The translations under genes and the position numbers were made by a program. A stretch of DNA of 64,000 bases from Streptomyces aurantiacus JA 4570. Lineage in GTDB: Bacteria > Actinomycetota > Actinomycetes > Streptomycetales > Streptomycetaceae. The notes below the pieces were generated by a model. It was given only the letters and a program-made list of their open reading frames with translations, searched no databases and was not told where the DNA came from. The DNA lies in contig NZ_AOPZ01000337.1 in the NCBI RefSeq assembly GCF_000414115.1, forward strand, positions 1 through 64,000. Direction: 5' to 3'. Position 1 is the first letter of the stretch. Every line of letters begins with the position of its first letter. This document shows, piece after piece, positions 1 to 8,027 of this stretch.

Positions 1-85
1 GCCCGCGCCGGCCGGTCGCGGGCGGGACGGCCTGCCGGATCGGCGCCCTTGCGCCGGACGGTGCCCATGTAGTCCGCTGAGCCGC

Positions 86-1666
86 ATGGGGAAAAGGAGC
101 ATCGCCGCAATCACCGCCGCCCTCGTCGCGGGGGCACTTCTGACGGGCTTACCGAATACGGGTGCGCGCGCCGCCGACAACGCGTCGCCGCCGACCGGGT
201 CACCTCTCGCGCCAGGGGTCGACCTCGACACCGTGACGATCCCGGAGTTGCAGGCGCACATGGCGGACGGTTCGCTGACGTCGTCTGAGCTCACCCGGGC
301 CTACCTCCGGCGGATCAAGAACGTGGACCCCAAGATCCACTCGGTCCTTCGCACCAGCCCGACGGCGCTGCGGCAAGCGGCCGCCAGCGACGCCAGGCAC
401 CGGCGCGGAGCCACCCTCGGACCGCTGGACGGCATCCCCGTCCTGCTCAAGGACAATGTGGACACCCATGACATGCCGACGACGGCCGGGTCGCTCGCGC
501 TCGCCGGGAGCCCGCCGGACGCCGACGCCACACTGGTGACCCGGCTGCGTGAGGCGGGGGCGGTGATCCTCGGCAAGACCAACCTGTCCGAGTGGGCCAA
601 CTTCCGCGCGACGAAGCCGACATCGGGATGGTCGGCGGTGGGCGGGCAGACGCACAACCCCTACGTCCTCGACCGGAATCCGTGCGGATCGTCCTCCGGC
701 TCGGCCGCCGCGCTCGCCGCGTCGCTGTCGCAGGTGGCGATCGGCACCGAGACGGACGGCTCCATCGTGTGCCCCGCCGGGATGAACGGCGTCGTCGGCC
801 ACAAGCCCAGCCTTGGCCTGGTCAGCCAGTCGGGCGTGGTGCCGATCTCCGCCGAGCAGGACACGGCCGGACCCATGGCGCGCAACGTCATCGACACCGC
901 GCTCACGTTTTCGGTGCTCAGCGAGGGCCGCGGGCCCGGGCCCGCCCCGGGGGCGGCGGACCGCGGCACCGGCCTTCGCGGCAAGCGGATCGGCCTGTGG
1001 CGCCTGCCCTCACTCGGACCCGACGTGGACGCGGTGATGACCCGTACGGCGAAGAAGCTGCGCAAGGCCGGAGCCGTGGTCGTCGAGGTGACGCCCCCGT
1101 ACCAGGCGCGCCTCGCCGAACTCGAATTCCCGGCGCTGCTCAGCGAGTTCCACCGGGACGTCGACGCCTACCTCGGTACGCGCGAGGGGCCCCGGAACCT
1201 CGCCGAGCTGATCGAGTTCAACCGCGCCCACCCCGAGGAACAGGCATGCTTCGCCGGCCAGGAGCTGTTCGAGCAGGCCCTGGCCGCGCCGCCCACCACC
1301 GATCCCAAGTACCGGGCGATGCGCGCCGAGTTGAAGGACCTCTCCCGGCGTTCCCTCGACGAGACCATGGCGGCCCACCGGCTGGACGCCATCGCCGCGC
1401 CCACGAACCCGCCCGCCTGGACGACCGACTGCGCGCGCGGCGACAACGACGTCATCCCGTCCTCCACCCCCGCGGCCGTCGCCGGGTATCCGTCCCTGTC
1501 GGTGCCCGCCGGGTCCGTGGACGAACTGCCGGTCGGCCTGCTCCTGATGGCCGGTGACCGCCAGGACGGCAAGCTGCTGTCGCTGGGGGCCGCGGTGGAG
1601 CACCGGCTCAAGGCATGGCGGGCACCGCGCTACCTGGCGACGGTGGGATCCGGCGCACCACGGTGA
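86..1666 (+). CDS. Secreted amidase (amidase signature family)
   Basis: This is a 526-residue amidase of the amidase-signature family, which hydrolyses carboxamide bonds with a Ser-cisSer-Lys triad. The catalytic Lys is K122 in LLKDN, the Ser-rich loop is GSSSGS near residues 201-206, and the likely nucleophile is S226 in ETDGSIV. The first 30 residues look like a Sec signal peptide (KR followed by a hydrophobic stretch and ARA-A), so the enzyme is probably exported. The ATG at 86 has no strong ribosome-binding site; I keep it because it gives a full signal peptide. The substrate cannot be read from the sequence. A hairpin terminator follows at 1740-1771. Confidence 0.9.
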   Translation: MGKRSIAAITAALVAGALLTGLPNTGARAADNASPPTGSPLAPGVDLDTVTIPELQAHMADGSLTSSELTRAYLRRIKNVDPKIHSVLRTSPTALRQAAASDARHRRGATLGPLDGIPVLLKDNVDTHDMPTTAGSLALAGSPPDADATLVTRLREAGAVILGKTNLSEWANFRATKPTSGWSAVGGQTHNPYVLDRNPCGSSSGSAAALAASLSQVAIGTETDGSIVCPAGMNGVVGHKPSLGLVSQSGVVPISAEQDTAGPMARNVIDTALTFSVLSEGRGPGPAPGAADRGTGLRGKRIGLWRLPSLGPDVDAVMTRTAKKLRKAGAVVVEVTPPYQARLAELEFPALLSEFHRDVDAYLGTREGPRNLAELIEFNRAHPEEQACFAGQELFEQALAAPPTTDPKYRAMRAELKDLSRRSLDETMAAHRLDAIAAPTNPPAWTTDCARGDNDVIPSSTPAAVAGYPSLSVPAGSVDELPVGLLLMAGDRQDGKLLSLGAAVEHRLKAWRAPRYLATVGSGAPR

Positions 1667-1739
1667 ACACGGGCTGTTGAGCAGGGGCTGTTGAACGCGG
1701 TCGGTTGAACGCGGCCCGTTGCACACGGGCCGGTGAACA

Positions 1740-1771
1740 AAGGCGTCCCCCGGGGAACCGGGGGGCGCCTT
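1740..1771 (+). terminator. Hairpin terminator after the amidase gene
   Basis: A 14-bp stem (AAGGCGTCCCCCGG paired with CCGGGGGGCGCCTT, one G-T pair) closes a GGAA tetraloop. There is no U-tract, as is common in Streptomyces. It lies between the amidase and the next gene on the same strand, so it insulates them. Confidence 0.75.
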
Positions 1772-1912
1772 CGTCGTCGGGATGATCGGGACGATCCGGG
1801 CGGGGCAGGTCCAGACTCTTGCGCGGTTGACGCGCCCATGCCATTTTCCTTGCTCGGTACGTCCCACGCGTACTGCGGTACGTCACGCGTCACCGTCAAA
1901 GGAGCCCCCCAC

Positions 1913-2977
1913 ATGAGACGCACGACCTGTGCGCGTCTGGGCCTGTCGGCCCTCCTCGTCACCGGATCACTCGCCCTGGGCGTCACGCCCGCCGGCGCGC
2001 AGAGCGAACCCGCCTCTTCGCCCTCCTCCTCGCCGTCCCGCGTCAACGCCCTCAACGCTCAGGTCGAGCGGCAACTGGGCGACGACAGCGCGGGCACCTA
2101 CCTCGACCGGAAGACCGGAAAGCTGGTCGTCACCGTCACCAGCGACGCCGCCGCCGAACGCGTCCGCGCCACCGGGGCCACCCCCGAGCGGGTGCAGCGC
2201 GACGCGGCCCAACTCGACGCCGCGATGGGCACGTTGGAGTCCCGCGCGCAGATAACCGGCACGTCGTGGGGCGTCGACCCCCGGACCAACCAGATAGCCG
2301 TCCAGGCCGACCAGTCGGTCTCGGCCCGTGAACTCGCCCGGCTGCGCGCCGTAGCCGACTCGCTCGACGGCGCCGTACGCGTCAGCCGCGTGCCCGGCAC
2401 CTTCAAGCGCGAGGTCGCGGGCGGCGACGCCATCTACGGCGGCGGCTCACGCTGCTCGGTCGCCTTCAACGTCTCCAAGGGCACCACCAAGTACTTCGTC
2501 ACGGCCGGGCACTGCACCAACATCAGCGCCAACTGGTCCGCCACGTCCGGCGGCGCGGCCGTCGGCGTGCGCGAGGGAAGCAGCTTCCCGACCAACGACT
2601 ACGGCATCGTCCGCTACACCAACGGCTCGTCTCCCGCCGGTAACGTCAACCTCTACAACGGCAGTTACCAGGAGATCTCCTCCGCGGCCAACGCGGTCGT
2701 GGGCCAGGCCATCAAGAAGAGCGGCTCCACCACCAAGGTGACGAGCGGCTCCGTGACCGCCGTCAACGTCACGGTCAACTACAGCGACGGCCCCGTCCAC
2801 GGCATGGTCCGCACCACCGCCTGCTCCGCCGGCGGCGACAGCGGCGGCGCCCACTTCGCGGGCACGGTCGCCCTCGGCATCCACTCCGGCAGCTCCGGCT
2901 GCACGGGCACCAACGGCTCCGCCATCCACCAGCCGGTGCGCGAGGCCCTGTCCGCGTACGGCGTCAGCGTGTACTGA
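1913..2977 (+). CDS. Streptogrisin-like secreted serine protease (S1 family)
   Basis: This is a 354-residue pre-pro-protease of the alpha-lytic/streptogrisin group. It has a signal peptide ending near PAGA-Q, an alpha-lytic-type propeptide, then a mature chain that probably starts at VAGGDAIYGG, closely resembling streptogrisins A and B. The triad is visible as His in TAGHCTN, Asp in NDYGIV and Ser in GGDSGG. Disulfide cysteines flank the active site. I chose the ATG at 1913 because AAAGGAG lies 8 bases upstream and the signal peptide starts there; the frame stays open to 1733 without a good start. The role is extracellular proteolysis. Confidence 0.93.
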   Translation: MRRTTCARLGLSALLVTGSLALGVTPAGAQSEPASSPSSSPSRVNALNAQVERQLGDDSAGTYLDRKTGKLVVTVTSDAAAERVRATGATPERVQRDAAQLDAAMGTLESRAQITGTSWGVDPRTNQIAVQADQSVSARELARLRAVADSLDGAVRVSRVPGTFKREVAGGDAIYGGGSRCSVAFNVSKGTTKYFVTAGHCTNISANWSATSGGAAVGVREGSSFPTNDYGIVRYTNGSSPAGNVNLYNGSYQEISSAANAVVGQAIKKSGSTTKVTSGSVTAVNVTVNYSDGPVHGMVRTTACSAGGDSGGAHFAGTVALGIHSGSSGCTGTNGSAIHQPVREALSAYGVSVY

Positions 2978-3034
2978 CCCGCGCGGCACGGCAGTCGGTC
3001 CCTCCCCGGCCCTGCCGACCGCCGGACAGGCACA

Positions 3035-3071
3035 GGGCGGGCCCGGAACCGGCACGGTTCCGGGCCCGCCC
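3035..3071. terminator. Bidirectional hairpin terminator
   Basis: A perfect 16-bp stem (3035-3050 with 3056-3071) has a five-base loop GGCAC. It sits between the convergent protease and PHP genes and can serve both. Confidence 0.8.
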
Positions 3072-3073
3072 GC

Positions 3074-4114
3074 TCACGTACGAGGCGCCGCCCGGGCCTT
3101 CGCCCCCGACCGCCCCGTCCACGCGAGCAGTTCGTCCGCGCTCCACGTGGTGACGACCCGCTCCGCGGGCACCCCGCACTCCTCGGCGCGGGCGCAGCCG
3201 ATGATCTGCCAGTCGAGCTGGCCGGGCGCGTGGGCGTCGGTGTCGATCGAGAAGAGGACGCCCGCGTCGACGGCGCGGCGCAGCAGGCGGCGTGGCGGGT
3301 CCTTGCGCTCGGGTCTGCTGTTGATCTCCACGGCGGTGCCGGACTCGGCGCAGGCGGCGAAGACCGCGTCGGCGTCGAAGGTGGACTCGGGCCGCCCCCG
3401 CCCGGTGACGAGACGTCCGGTGCAGTGGCCGAGGATGTCCGCGTGCGGGTTGCGTACGGCCGCCACCATGCGGCGCGTCATCGTGTCCGCGTCCATGCGC
3501 AGCTTGGAGTGGACCGAGACCACCACGACATCGAGTTGCGCGAGCAGTTCGGGCTCCTGGTCCAGGCCCCCGTCCAGCAGGATGTCGCACTCGATGCCGG
3601 TGAGCAGCCGGAACGGCGCCCAGGTCGCGTTGAGTTCGGCCACCACGCGCAACTGCTCGCGCAGCCGGTCCGGCGAGAGGCCACGGGCGATCGTCAGCCG
3701 GGGCGAGTGATCGGTGAGCACGGCCCACTCGTGGCCGAGCGCGGCGGCGGCCCGGCCCATCTCCTCGATGGGGCTGCCGCCGTCGGACCAGTCGGAGTGC
3801 AGATGGCAGTCCCCGCGCAGCAGGGAGCGCAGCCGCGCGCCGCCGGATGCCAGCGGGCCCTTGGACTCCTCCTCCAAGTGGGCCAGATAGCCGGGCACTT
3901 CACCGTCGAGCGCCTCGCGCACCACCTGGCCCGTCTTGGGGCCGATGCCCTTGATCGCCTCAAGCGTGCCCGTCCGCACCCGCTCGGCCAGCTCGTCCGG
4001 GGACAGCGCGGCGACGGCGGCCGCGGCGGTACGGAAGGCCCGCACCCGGTACGTGGGCTCCTGGGCGCGCTCCAGCAGGAAGGCGATGCGGTTCAGCGCC
4101 TCGACGGGCTCCAT
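3074..4114 (-). CDS. PHP-domain phosphoesterase with N-terminal helix-hairpin-helix region
   Basis: This 346-residue protein resembles the C-terminal half of bacterial family X DNA polymerases. Residues 1-85 carry a helix-hairpin-helix region (IKGIGPKTG). A PHP metal-dependent phosphoesterase domain follows: CHLHSDWSDG near residue 105 and LTDHSP near 140 are metal-binding motifs, with VVVSVHSK, LGHCTGR and SIDTDAH further on. No polymerase palm is visible, so it is a stand-alone PHP/HhH protein. The ATG at 4114 is preferred because GGAAGG lies 8 bases upstream. It is 28 bp from the dehydrogenase gene on the same strand and may be co-transcribed. Confidence 0.82.
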   Translation of the reverse strand: MEPVEALNRIAFLLERAQEPTYRVRAFRTAAAAVAALSPDELAERVRTGTLEAIKGIGPKTGQVVREALDGEVPGYLAHLEEESKGPLASGGARLRSLLRGDCHLHSDWSDGGSPIEEMGRAAAALGHEWAVLTDHSPRLTIARGLSPDRLREQLRVVAELNATWAPFRLLTGIECDILLDGGLDQEPELLAQLDVVVVSVHSKLRMDADTMTRRMVAAVRNPHADILGHCTGRLVTGRGRPESTFDADAVFAACAESGTAVEINSRPERKDPPRRLLRRAVDAGVLFSIDTDAHAPGQLDWQIIGCARAEECGVPAERVVTTWSADELLAWTGRSGAKARAAPRT

Positions 4115-4142
4115 GCGTGCCACCTTCCGCACCCGGGGACGT

Positions 4143-5534
4143 TCACGCCCCGTGCCACACGGTGGTCACGGCGCAGAACTCCTTGATGCCGTGGCCGGAC
4201 AGCTCACGGCCGTATCCGGAGCGCTTGACCCCACCGAAGGGAAACGCCGGATGTGAAGCCGTCATCCCGTTGAAGTAGACGCCGCCCGCCTGCAGATCAC
4301 GTACGAAACGCTCCTGCTCGGCCGCGTCCGTGGTCCACACATTGGAACTCAGCCCGAACGACGTGTCGTTGGCGACGGCGATCGCCTCGTCCAGATCCGC
4401 CACCCGGTAGACCGTGGCCACCGGGCCGAAGGTCTCCTCACGGTGGATGCGCATCGCGCGGGTGATGCCGGTCAGGACGGTCGGCTCGTAGAAGAAGCCC
4501 CGCTCAAGACCCTTGGGCCGCTGCCCGCCGCACACCGTGGTCGCGCCCTGGCGCACGGCGTCGTCGACGAGTTCCTCCAGGTCCTCGCGGCCCTGCTCGC
4601 TGGAGAGCGGGCCCACATCGGTGCCCTCGTCCATCGGATCGCCGACGGTCAGCTCCCGCATGCCCGCGGCGAACCGCGCCAGGAAGGCGTCGTACACCTC
4701 GCCGTGCACGATGAACCGCTTGGCGGCGATGCAGGACTGGCCCGCGTTCTGCACCCGCGCCGTGACGGCGGTACGCGCCGCCGCCTCCACGTCCGCGGAC
4801 GGCATCACCACGAACGGGTCGCTGCCGCCCAGCTCCAGGACGGTCTTCTTGATCTCGTCACCCGCGATCGCGGCCACCGACCGGCCCGCGCCCTCGCTGC
4901 CGGTGAGCGTGGCGGCGGCGACCCGGGGGTCCCGCAGGATGCCCTCGATGGCGCCGGAGCCCACGAGCAGCGTCTGGAAGCAGCCCTCGTCGAAACCCGC
5001 GCGGCGGAAGAGATCCTCCAGGTACAGGGCGGTCTGCGGCACGTTCGACGCGTGCTTGAGCAGCCCGACATTGCCCGCCATCAGCGCGGGCGCGGCGAAC
5101 CGCACCACCTGCCAGAGCGGGAAGTTCCACGGCATGACGGCGAGGACGACGCCGACCGGGCGGTAGCGGACGAAGGCACGGCTCGCACCGGAGTCGCGCA
5201 CGTCGCCCTCGTCGGGATGCTCGTCGGCGAGCAGCCCCTCCGCGTGGTCGGCGTACCAGCGCATCGTCTTGGCGCACTTGCCGGCCTCCGCGCGGGCGGC
5301 CGCCAACGGCTTGCCCATCTCGGTCGTGATGGTGCGGGCGACGTCGGCCGCGTCCTCGTCGAGGAGGTCGGCCGCGCGGCGCAGCCGGGCGGCGCGCTCG
5401 GCGAAGGGTGTGGTGCGGTAGCGGTCGAAGGCCGCGGTGGCGCGAGCGAGCCGCGCTTCGATCTCCTGCGGGCCGAGCGCCTCGAAGGTCCGCTCCGTCT
5501 CGCCGGTCGCCGGGTTCACGGTTGCGATGGGCAT
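4143..5534 (-). CDS. NAD(P)-dependent succinate-semialdehyde-type aldehyde dehydrogenase
   Basis: This 463-residue aldehyde dehydrogenase begins with the typical MPIATVNPATGE. Key motifs are VMPWNFPLWQ (coenzyme site), TGSEGAGRSVA, the general base Glu in LELGGSDPFVV, and the nucleophilic Cys in NAGQSCIAAKRF. It oxidises an aldehyde, most plausibly succinic semialdehyde or a similar short oxo-acid. The open frame extends far upstream, but AGGGAGG sits 7 bases before the ATG at 5534 and fixes the start. It is divergent from the GntR gene, which probably controls it through the repeats at 5654-5697. Confidence 0.9.
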   Translation of the reverse strand: MPIATVNPATGETERTFEALGPQEIEARLARATAAFDRYRTTPFAERAARLRRAADLLDEDAADVARTITTEMGKPLAAARAEAGKCAKTMRWYADHAEGLLADEHPDEGDVRDSGASRAFVRYRPVGVVLAVMPWNFPLWQVVRFAAPALMAGNVGLLKHASNVPQTALYLEDLFRRAGFDEGCFQTLLVGSGAIEGILRDPRVAAATLTGSEGAGRSVAAIAGDEIKKTVLELGGSDPFVVMPSADVEAAARTAVTARVQNAGQSCIAAKRFIVHGEVYDAFLARFAAGMRELTVGDPMDEGTDVGPLSSEQGREDLEELVDDAVRQGATTVCGGQRPKGLERGFFYEPTVLTGITRAMRIHREETFGPVATVYRVADLDEAIAVANDTSFGLSSNVWTTDAAEQERFVRDLQAGGVYFNGMTASHPAFPFGGVKRSGYGRELSGHGIKEFCAVTTVWHGA

Positions 5535-5653
5535 GCCTGTGGCCTCCCTCTGCGCGTCCATCGACGTATGCCTCCATCGACCTTGTCGCGCCGTTCGCCG
5601 CGGCGCAACGCGGAAAGCTGCCGCGTGCGGGGCGCACGCCCGTGGTAGCTTCC

Positions 5654-5697
5654 GTATACAAGGTGTATGCGGGTATCGATGCAAGGTGTACGCGGGT
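5654..5697. promoter_or_regulatory. Tandem repeat operator candidate between ALDH and GntR genes
   Basis: A direct repeat CAAGGTGTAYGCGGGT occurs at 5659-5674 and 5682-5697, a 23-bp period. The first copy abuts GTATAC (5654-5659), a sequence typical of FCD-type GntR operators. It lies in the divergent intergenic region, 15 bp ahead of the preferred GntR start, which fits autoregulation. Confidence 0.55.
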
Positions 5698-5711
5698 CTC
5701 AGGGGGTTGCC

Positions 5712-6338
5712 GTGGTGTCCGGTCGGGAGAAGGCGTACGCGTATCTCAAGGACACGGTGCTGACGGATCCGGCGATGCAGGGCGAGTATCTGTCCGAGCA
5801 GGACATCGCCAACCGGATCGGGGTCTCGCGCACGCCGATCCGGGAGGCCCTGCTGCTGCTCGCGGCCGAGGAGCTGGTCGAGCTGGTGCCCAAGCGCGGG
5901 GCGCGGGTGGCGCCGCTCATGGGCCGCGAGATCGCCGAGCTGATGGAGCTGCGCGGCATCGTCGAGCGGTACGCGGCGCAGCAGGTCGTCGCGGCGGACC
6001 GGACCCCGGTGCGGGAACTGAGGGAGCTGCTCGACCAGCAGCGCGGCCTCGGCGGCCCCGACCAGGCCAAGGAGTTCATCGCCGTGGACCACCTCTTCCA
6101 CAAGACGCTGGTCTCCGCCGTCGGCAACGCCCTGCTCGACCGGCACTACGACGGCCTGCGCAGCCGCCAGGTCCGGGCGGGCGTCGTGGCGCTGTTCAAC
6201 GCGGAGGGGCGGCAGTCCGCGGTGATCGAGGAACACCGGGCGATCCTGGACGCCCTCTCCGCGGGCGACGCCGAGGCGGCCTGCGAGGCGATCGACCATC
6301 ACCTGGAGTCGACGCTGAAGGTGCTGCTCGCGGGCTAG
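5712..6338 (+). CDS. GntR-family transcriptional regulator (FCD subfamily)
   Basis: This is a regulator of about 208 residues. The N-terminal winged helix contains LSEQDIANRIGVSRTPIREAL, the usual GntR recognition segment, followed by an all-helical FCD ligand-binding domain (MELRGIVERYAA, DHLFHKTLV, EEHRAILDAL). An upstream ATG at 5667 is in frame, but it lies inside the first operator repeat. The GTG pair at 5712/5715 is preceded immediately by AGGGGG and starts the conserved part. It probably controls the divergent aldehyde dehydrogenase, and once the now decayed nitrilase and DUF2848 genes next to it. Confidence 0.87.
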   Translation: MVSGREKAYAYLKDTVLTDPAMQGEYLSEQDIANRIGVSRTPIREALLLLAAEELVELVPKRGARVAPLMGREIAELMELRGIVERYAAQQVVAADRTPVRELRELLDQQRGLGGPDQAKEFIAVDHLFHKTLVSAVGNALLDRHYDGLRSRQVRAGVVALFNAEGRQSAVIEEHRAILDALSAGDAEAACEAIDHHLESTLKVLLAG

Positions 6339-6511
6339 CGGCTTTCGTACGAGGACTGGGTGTACGAGGACGGGGACTGCCACAGCTCCGGCCGCCGGTT
6401 GGCCAGCACCGACGTCTTCGCGCGGACGTGCGCGACCTCGTCGGTGTCCAGGTCGGCGACCAACAGGCCCGGTTCCGAGTCGAGTCGGTGGCGTACGGTC
6501 CCGTCCGGGCC
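6335..6511 (-). pseudogene. Remnant: C-terminal end of a carbon-nitrogen hydrolase (nitrilase family)
   Basis: Only about 58 codons survive. They read GPDGTVRHRL, then EPGLLVADLDTDEV, then LANRRPELW, which is how nitrilase/amidohydrolase chains end (D-P-x-G-x-V, then LLVADLD, then NRRPELY). The catalytic Glu, Lys and Cys regions are missing, because the sequence upstream in this reading direction is replaced by the DUF2848 remnant on the other strand. Its stop codon overlaps the GntR stop (CTAG). The assignment rests on a short match. Confidence 0.55.
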
Positions 6512-6520
6512 GCCCCGTCC

Positions 6521-7037
6521 GTGACCCCGGCCCTGTACCCCGTGTCCCCGTACCTCGCCCAGCAGACCGACCGCGTCGCCGCGCAGCACGGCCGCACCTC
6601 CGGTGAGGCGGAGTGGGCGCTGGTCGTGGCCGCCGACGGGGAACTGCTGCTCACCGCCGCCTGCGACCACACCGACCGGGACCTGGAGGTGCACGGCGTG
6701 GCCTGGAGCAAGAACGCGGGTCCCGACGTGCTGGCCCGCCGTGCCTGGCGGCTCGCCGACGTGGAGGCGCGCCTCGACGAGCACCCACGAGGGCACGGAG
6801 ACGGAGATCCAGAGCGGGACGCTCGCCGAACTGCTCACCCCGGGCTACTGGGTCGACGTGCTGCGGTCACGGGAGGCCCTGGTCCCGGGCACGGTCCTCA
6901 TCTCCGGGACCATCCCCATGACGGAAGGCGTCGACCAGTTCGCCGAGGGGTGGCGCGTGGAACTGTCCGACCCCGCCACCGATGACACCATCCGCCTCGC
7001 CTACGAGGTCCGGCCGATGCCCGAGCCCATCGGCTGA
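6521..7037 (+). pseudogene. Remnant of a DUF2848-family gene, 5'-truncated and frameshifted
   Basis: The coding signal begins abruptly at 6521 with VTPALYPVSPYLAQQTDRV, then GRTSGEAEW and DHTDRDLEVHGVAWSKN, all typical of the DUF2848 family. Near 6780-6800 the reading frame changes, and the C-terminal part (GTLAELLTPGYWVDVLR, ISGTIPMTEG) continues in another frame to a stop at 7037. The N-terminal third is absent. DUF2848 genes often sit beside GntR regulators, as here. The open frame starting at 6603 in this area is partly an artefact of the frameshift. Confidence 0.7.
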
Positions 7038-7137
7038 CTCGGCCCGGCCCGGGTCCGATCCTCGCTGTTCGGCCGCTGCGCCATGGTGCGTAAAGTGGCC
7101 GTCGCCGTAGCGGAACAGAGCAGATGGGGGCAGATTG

Positions 7138-7977
7138 ATGGGCCGGATGGGGCGTACGGGCGTCGTCGCTGAATCGTGGGACGAGTTCGTCGCCCGGCTC
7201 GCGGACGGTCCGGCGGGGGGTTCCGGCTCGCTGACGCCGTCGTGGCTCGCCCAGGTCGCCGCCGCGCTGTACTGCGGGCAGGGCGGAGACGCGGCCAATG
7301 CCTGGGCGCGGCGGATGTACGACGGGCTGGAGCGGCTCGGCGGGCAGGTGCCCTTCGACGTGGTCCACGACTGGCTTGCGCGTACGGTCTCCCCGATGCT
7401 GGCGGAGACGAGCGCGCCGCGCGGCTCGGACGGCGCCGCGCAGGAAGCGGTACGGCACCTGCACGAGAAGGAGCTGGCGGGGGAGCGCGTCGAGGAGGGG
7501 GAGTGGGTCGAGGCCCTCGGCCCCGCGCTCGGCGAGCTCTACCGGCACGCGTACGCGTACGCCGACGCCTACACCACGGCCTCCGTCAACGCGCGCGCCT
7601 ACGCCATGGACAACGACTACGGCGAGGAGAAGGCCGCCGAATTCGCCGCCATGTACGCCAAGCTCAACACCGACGCGAACGCCCGCTCCTACGCGGACGC
7701 CAACGCCCTGGCGAACGCCCGGGCTCTGGCGGCCGCGTTCGCCAAGGCCGACGAGCAGGCATTCGCCGAGGCGTATCCGTTCGCGTACGCCCATGCCTGC
7801 GCGCTCGCCCACGCACAGCGGGGCGAGGACGGACAGGACAAGGACGCCCAGGAGACCAGGGGCGACGCGGAGGTCCGCGCCGAGCGGTACCGCGCGGCGT
7901 GCGGACGGCTCGGACAAGGGCTTGCCGAGAGCGTGGGCCGGGCCGCGGGCCAGGAGCCGACCCTGGACGGCCCCTAG
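7138..7977 (+). CDS. Uncharacterised Ala/Tyr-rich repetitive protein (possibly SpcZ-like)
   Basis: This protein of about 279 residues has no motif that I recognise as catalytic. The first half is globular in composition (ESWDEFVARLADG, YCGQGGDAANAWARRMYDGL). The second half is made of degenerate Ala/Tyr/Asn/Asp repeats (YAYADAYTTASVNARAYA, NARSYADANALANARALA, AYPFAYAHACALAHA), suggesting a long alanine-rich helix. I have a vague memory of similar Streptomyces proteins annotated SpcZ, but I cannot verify it. The start is ATG 7138 or TTG 7135, with GATGGGGG upstream. It is convergent with the natural-product operon and separated from it by a strong terminator. Confidence 0.75.
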   Translation: MGRMGRTGVVAESWDEFVARLADGPAGGSGSLTPSWLAQVAAALYCGQGGDAANAWARRMYDGLERLGGQVPFDVVHDWLARTVSPMLAETSAPRGSDGAAQEAVRHLHEKELAGERVEEGEWVEALGPALGELYRHAYAYADAYTTASVNARAYAMDNDYGEEKAAEFAAMYAKLNTDANARSYADANALANARALAAAFAKADEQAFAEAYPFAYAHACALAHAQRGEDGQDKDAQETRGDAEVRAERYRAACGRLGQGLAESVGRAAGQEPTLDGP

Positions 7978-7978
7978 G

Positions 7979-8019
7979 GGCCGGCCTCGGCCGGAGGCGC
8001 GCTCCGGCCGAGGCCGGCC
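7979..8019. terminator. Strong bidirectional terminator ending the biosynthetic operon
   Basis: A perfect 18-bp stem (7979-7996 with 8002-8019) closes a GCGCG loop. It lies between the convergent repetitive-protein gene and the dioxygenase gene that ends the NRPS operon. Confidence 0.85.
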
Positions 8020-8027
8020 GCGGCGGC

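Noticed and set aside
4143-6383. Extending the aldehyde dehydrogenase to 746 codons
   Set aside because: The upstream part runs antisense through the GntR gene; a good ribosome-binding site fixes the start at 5534.
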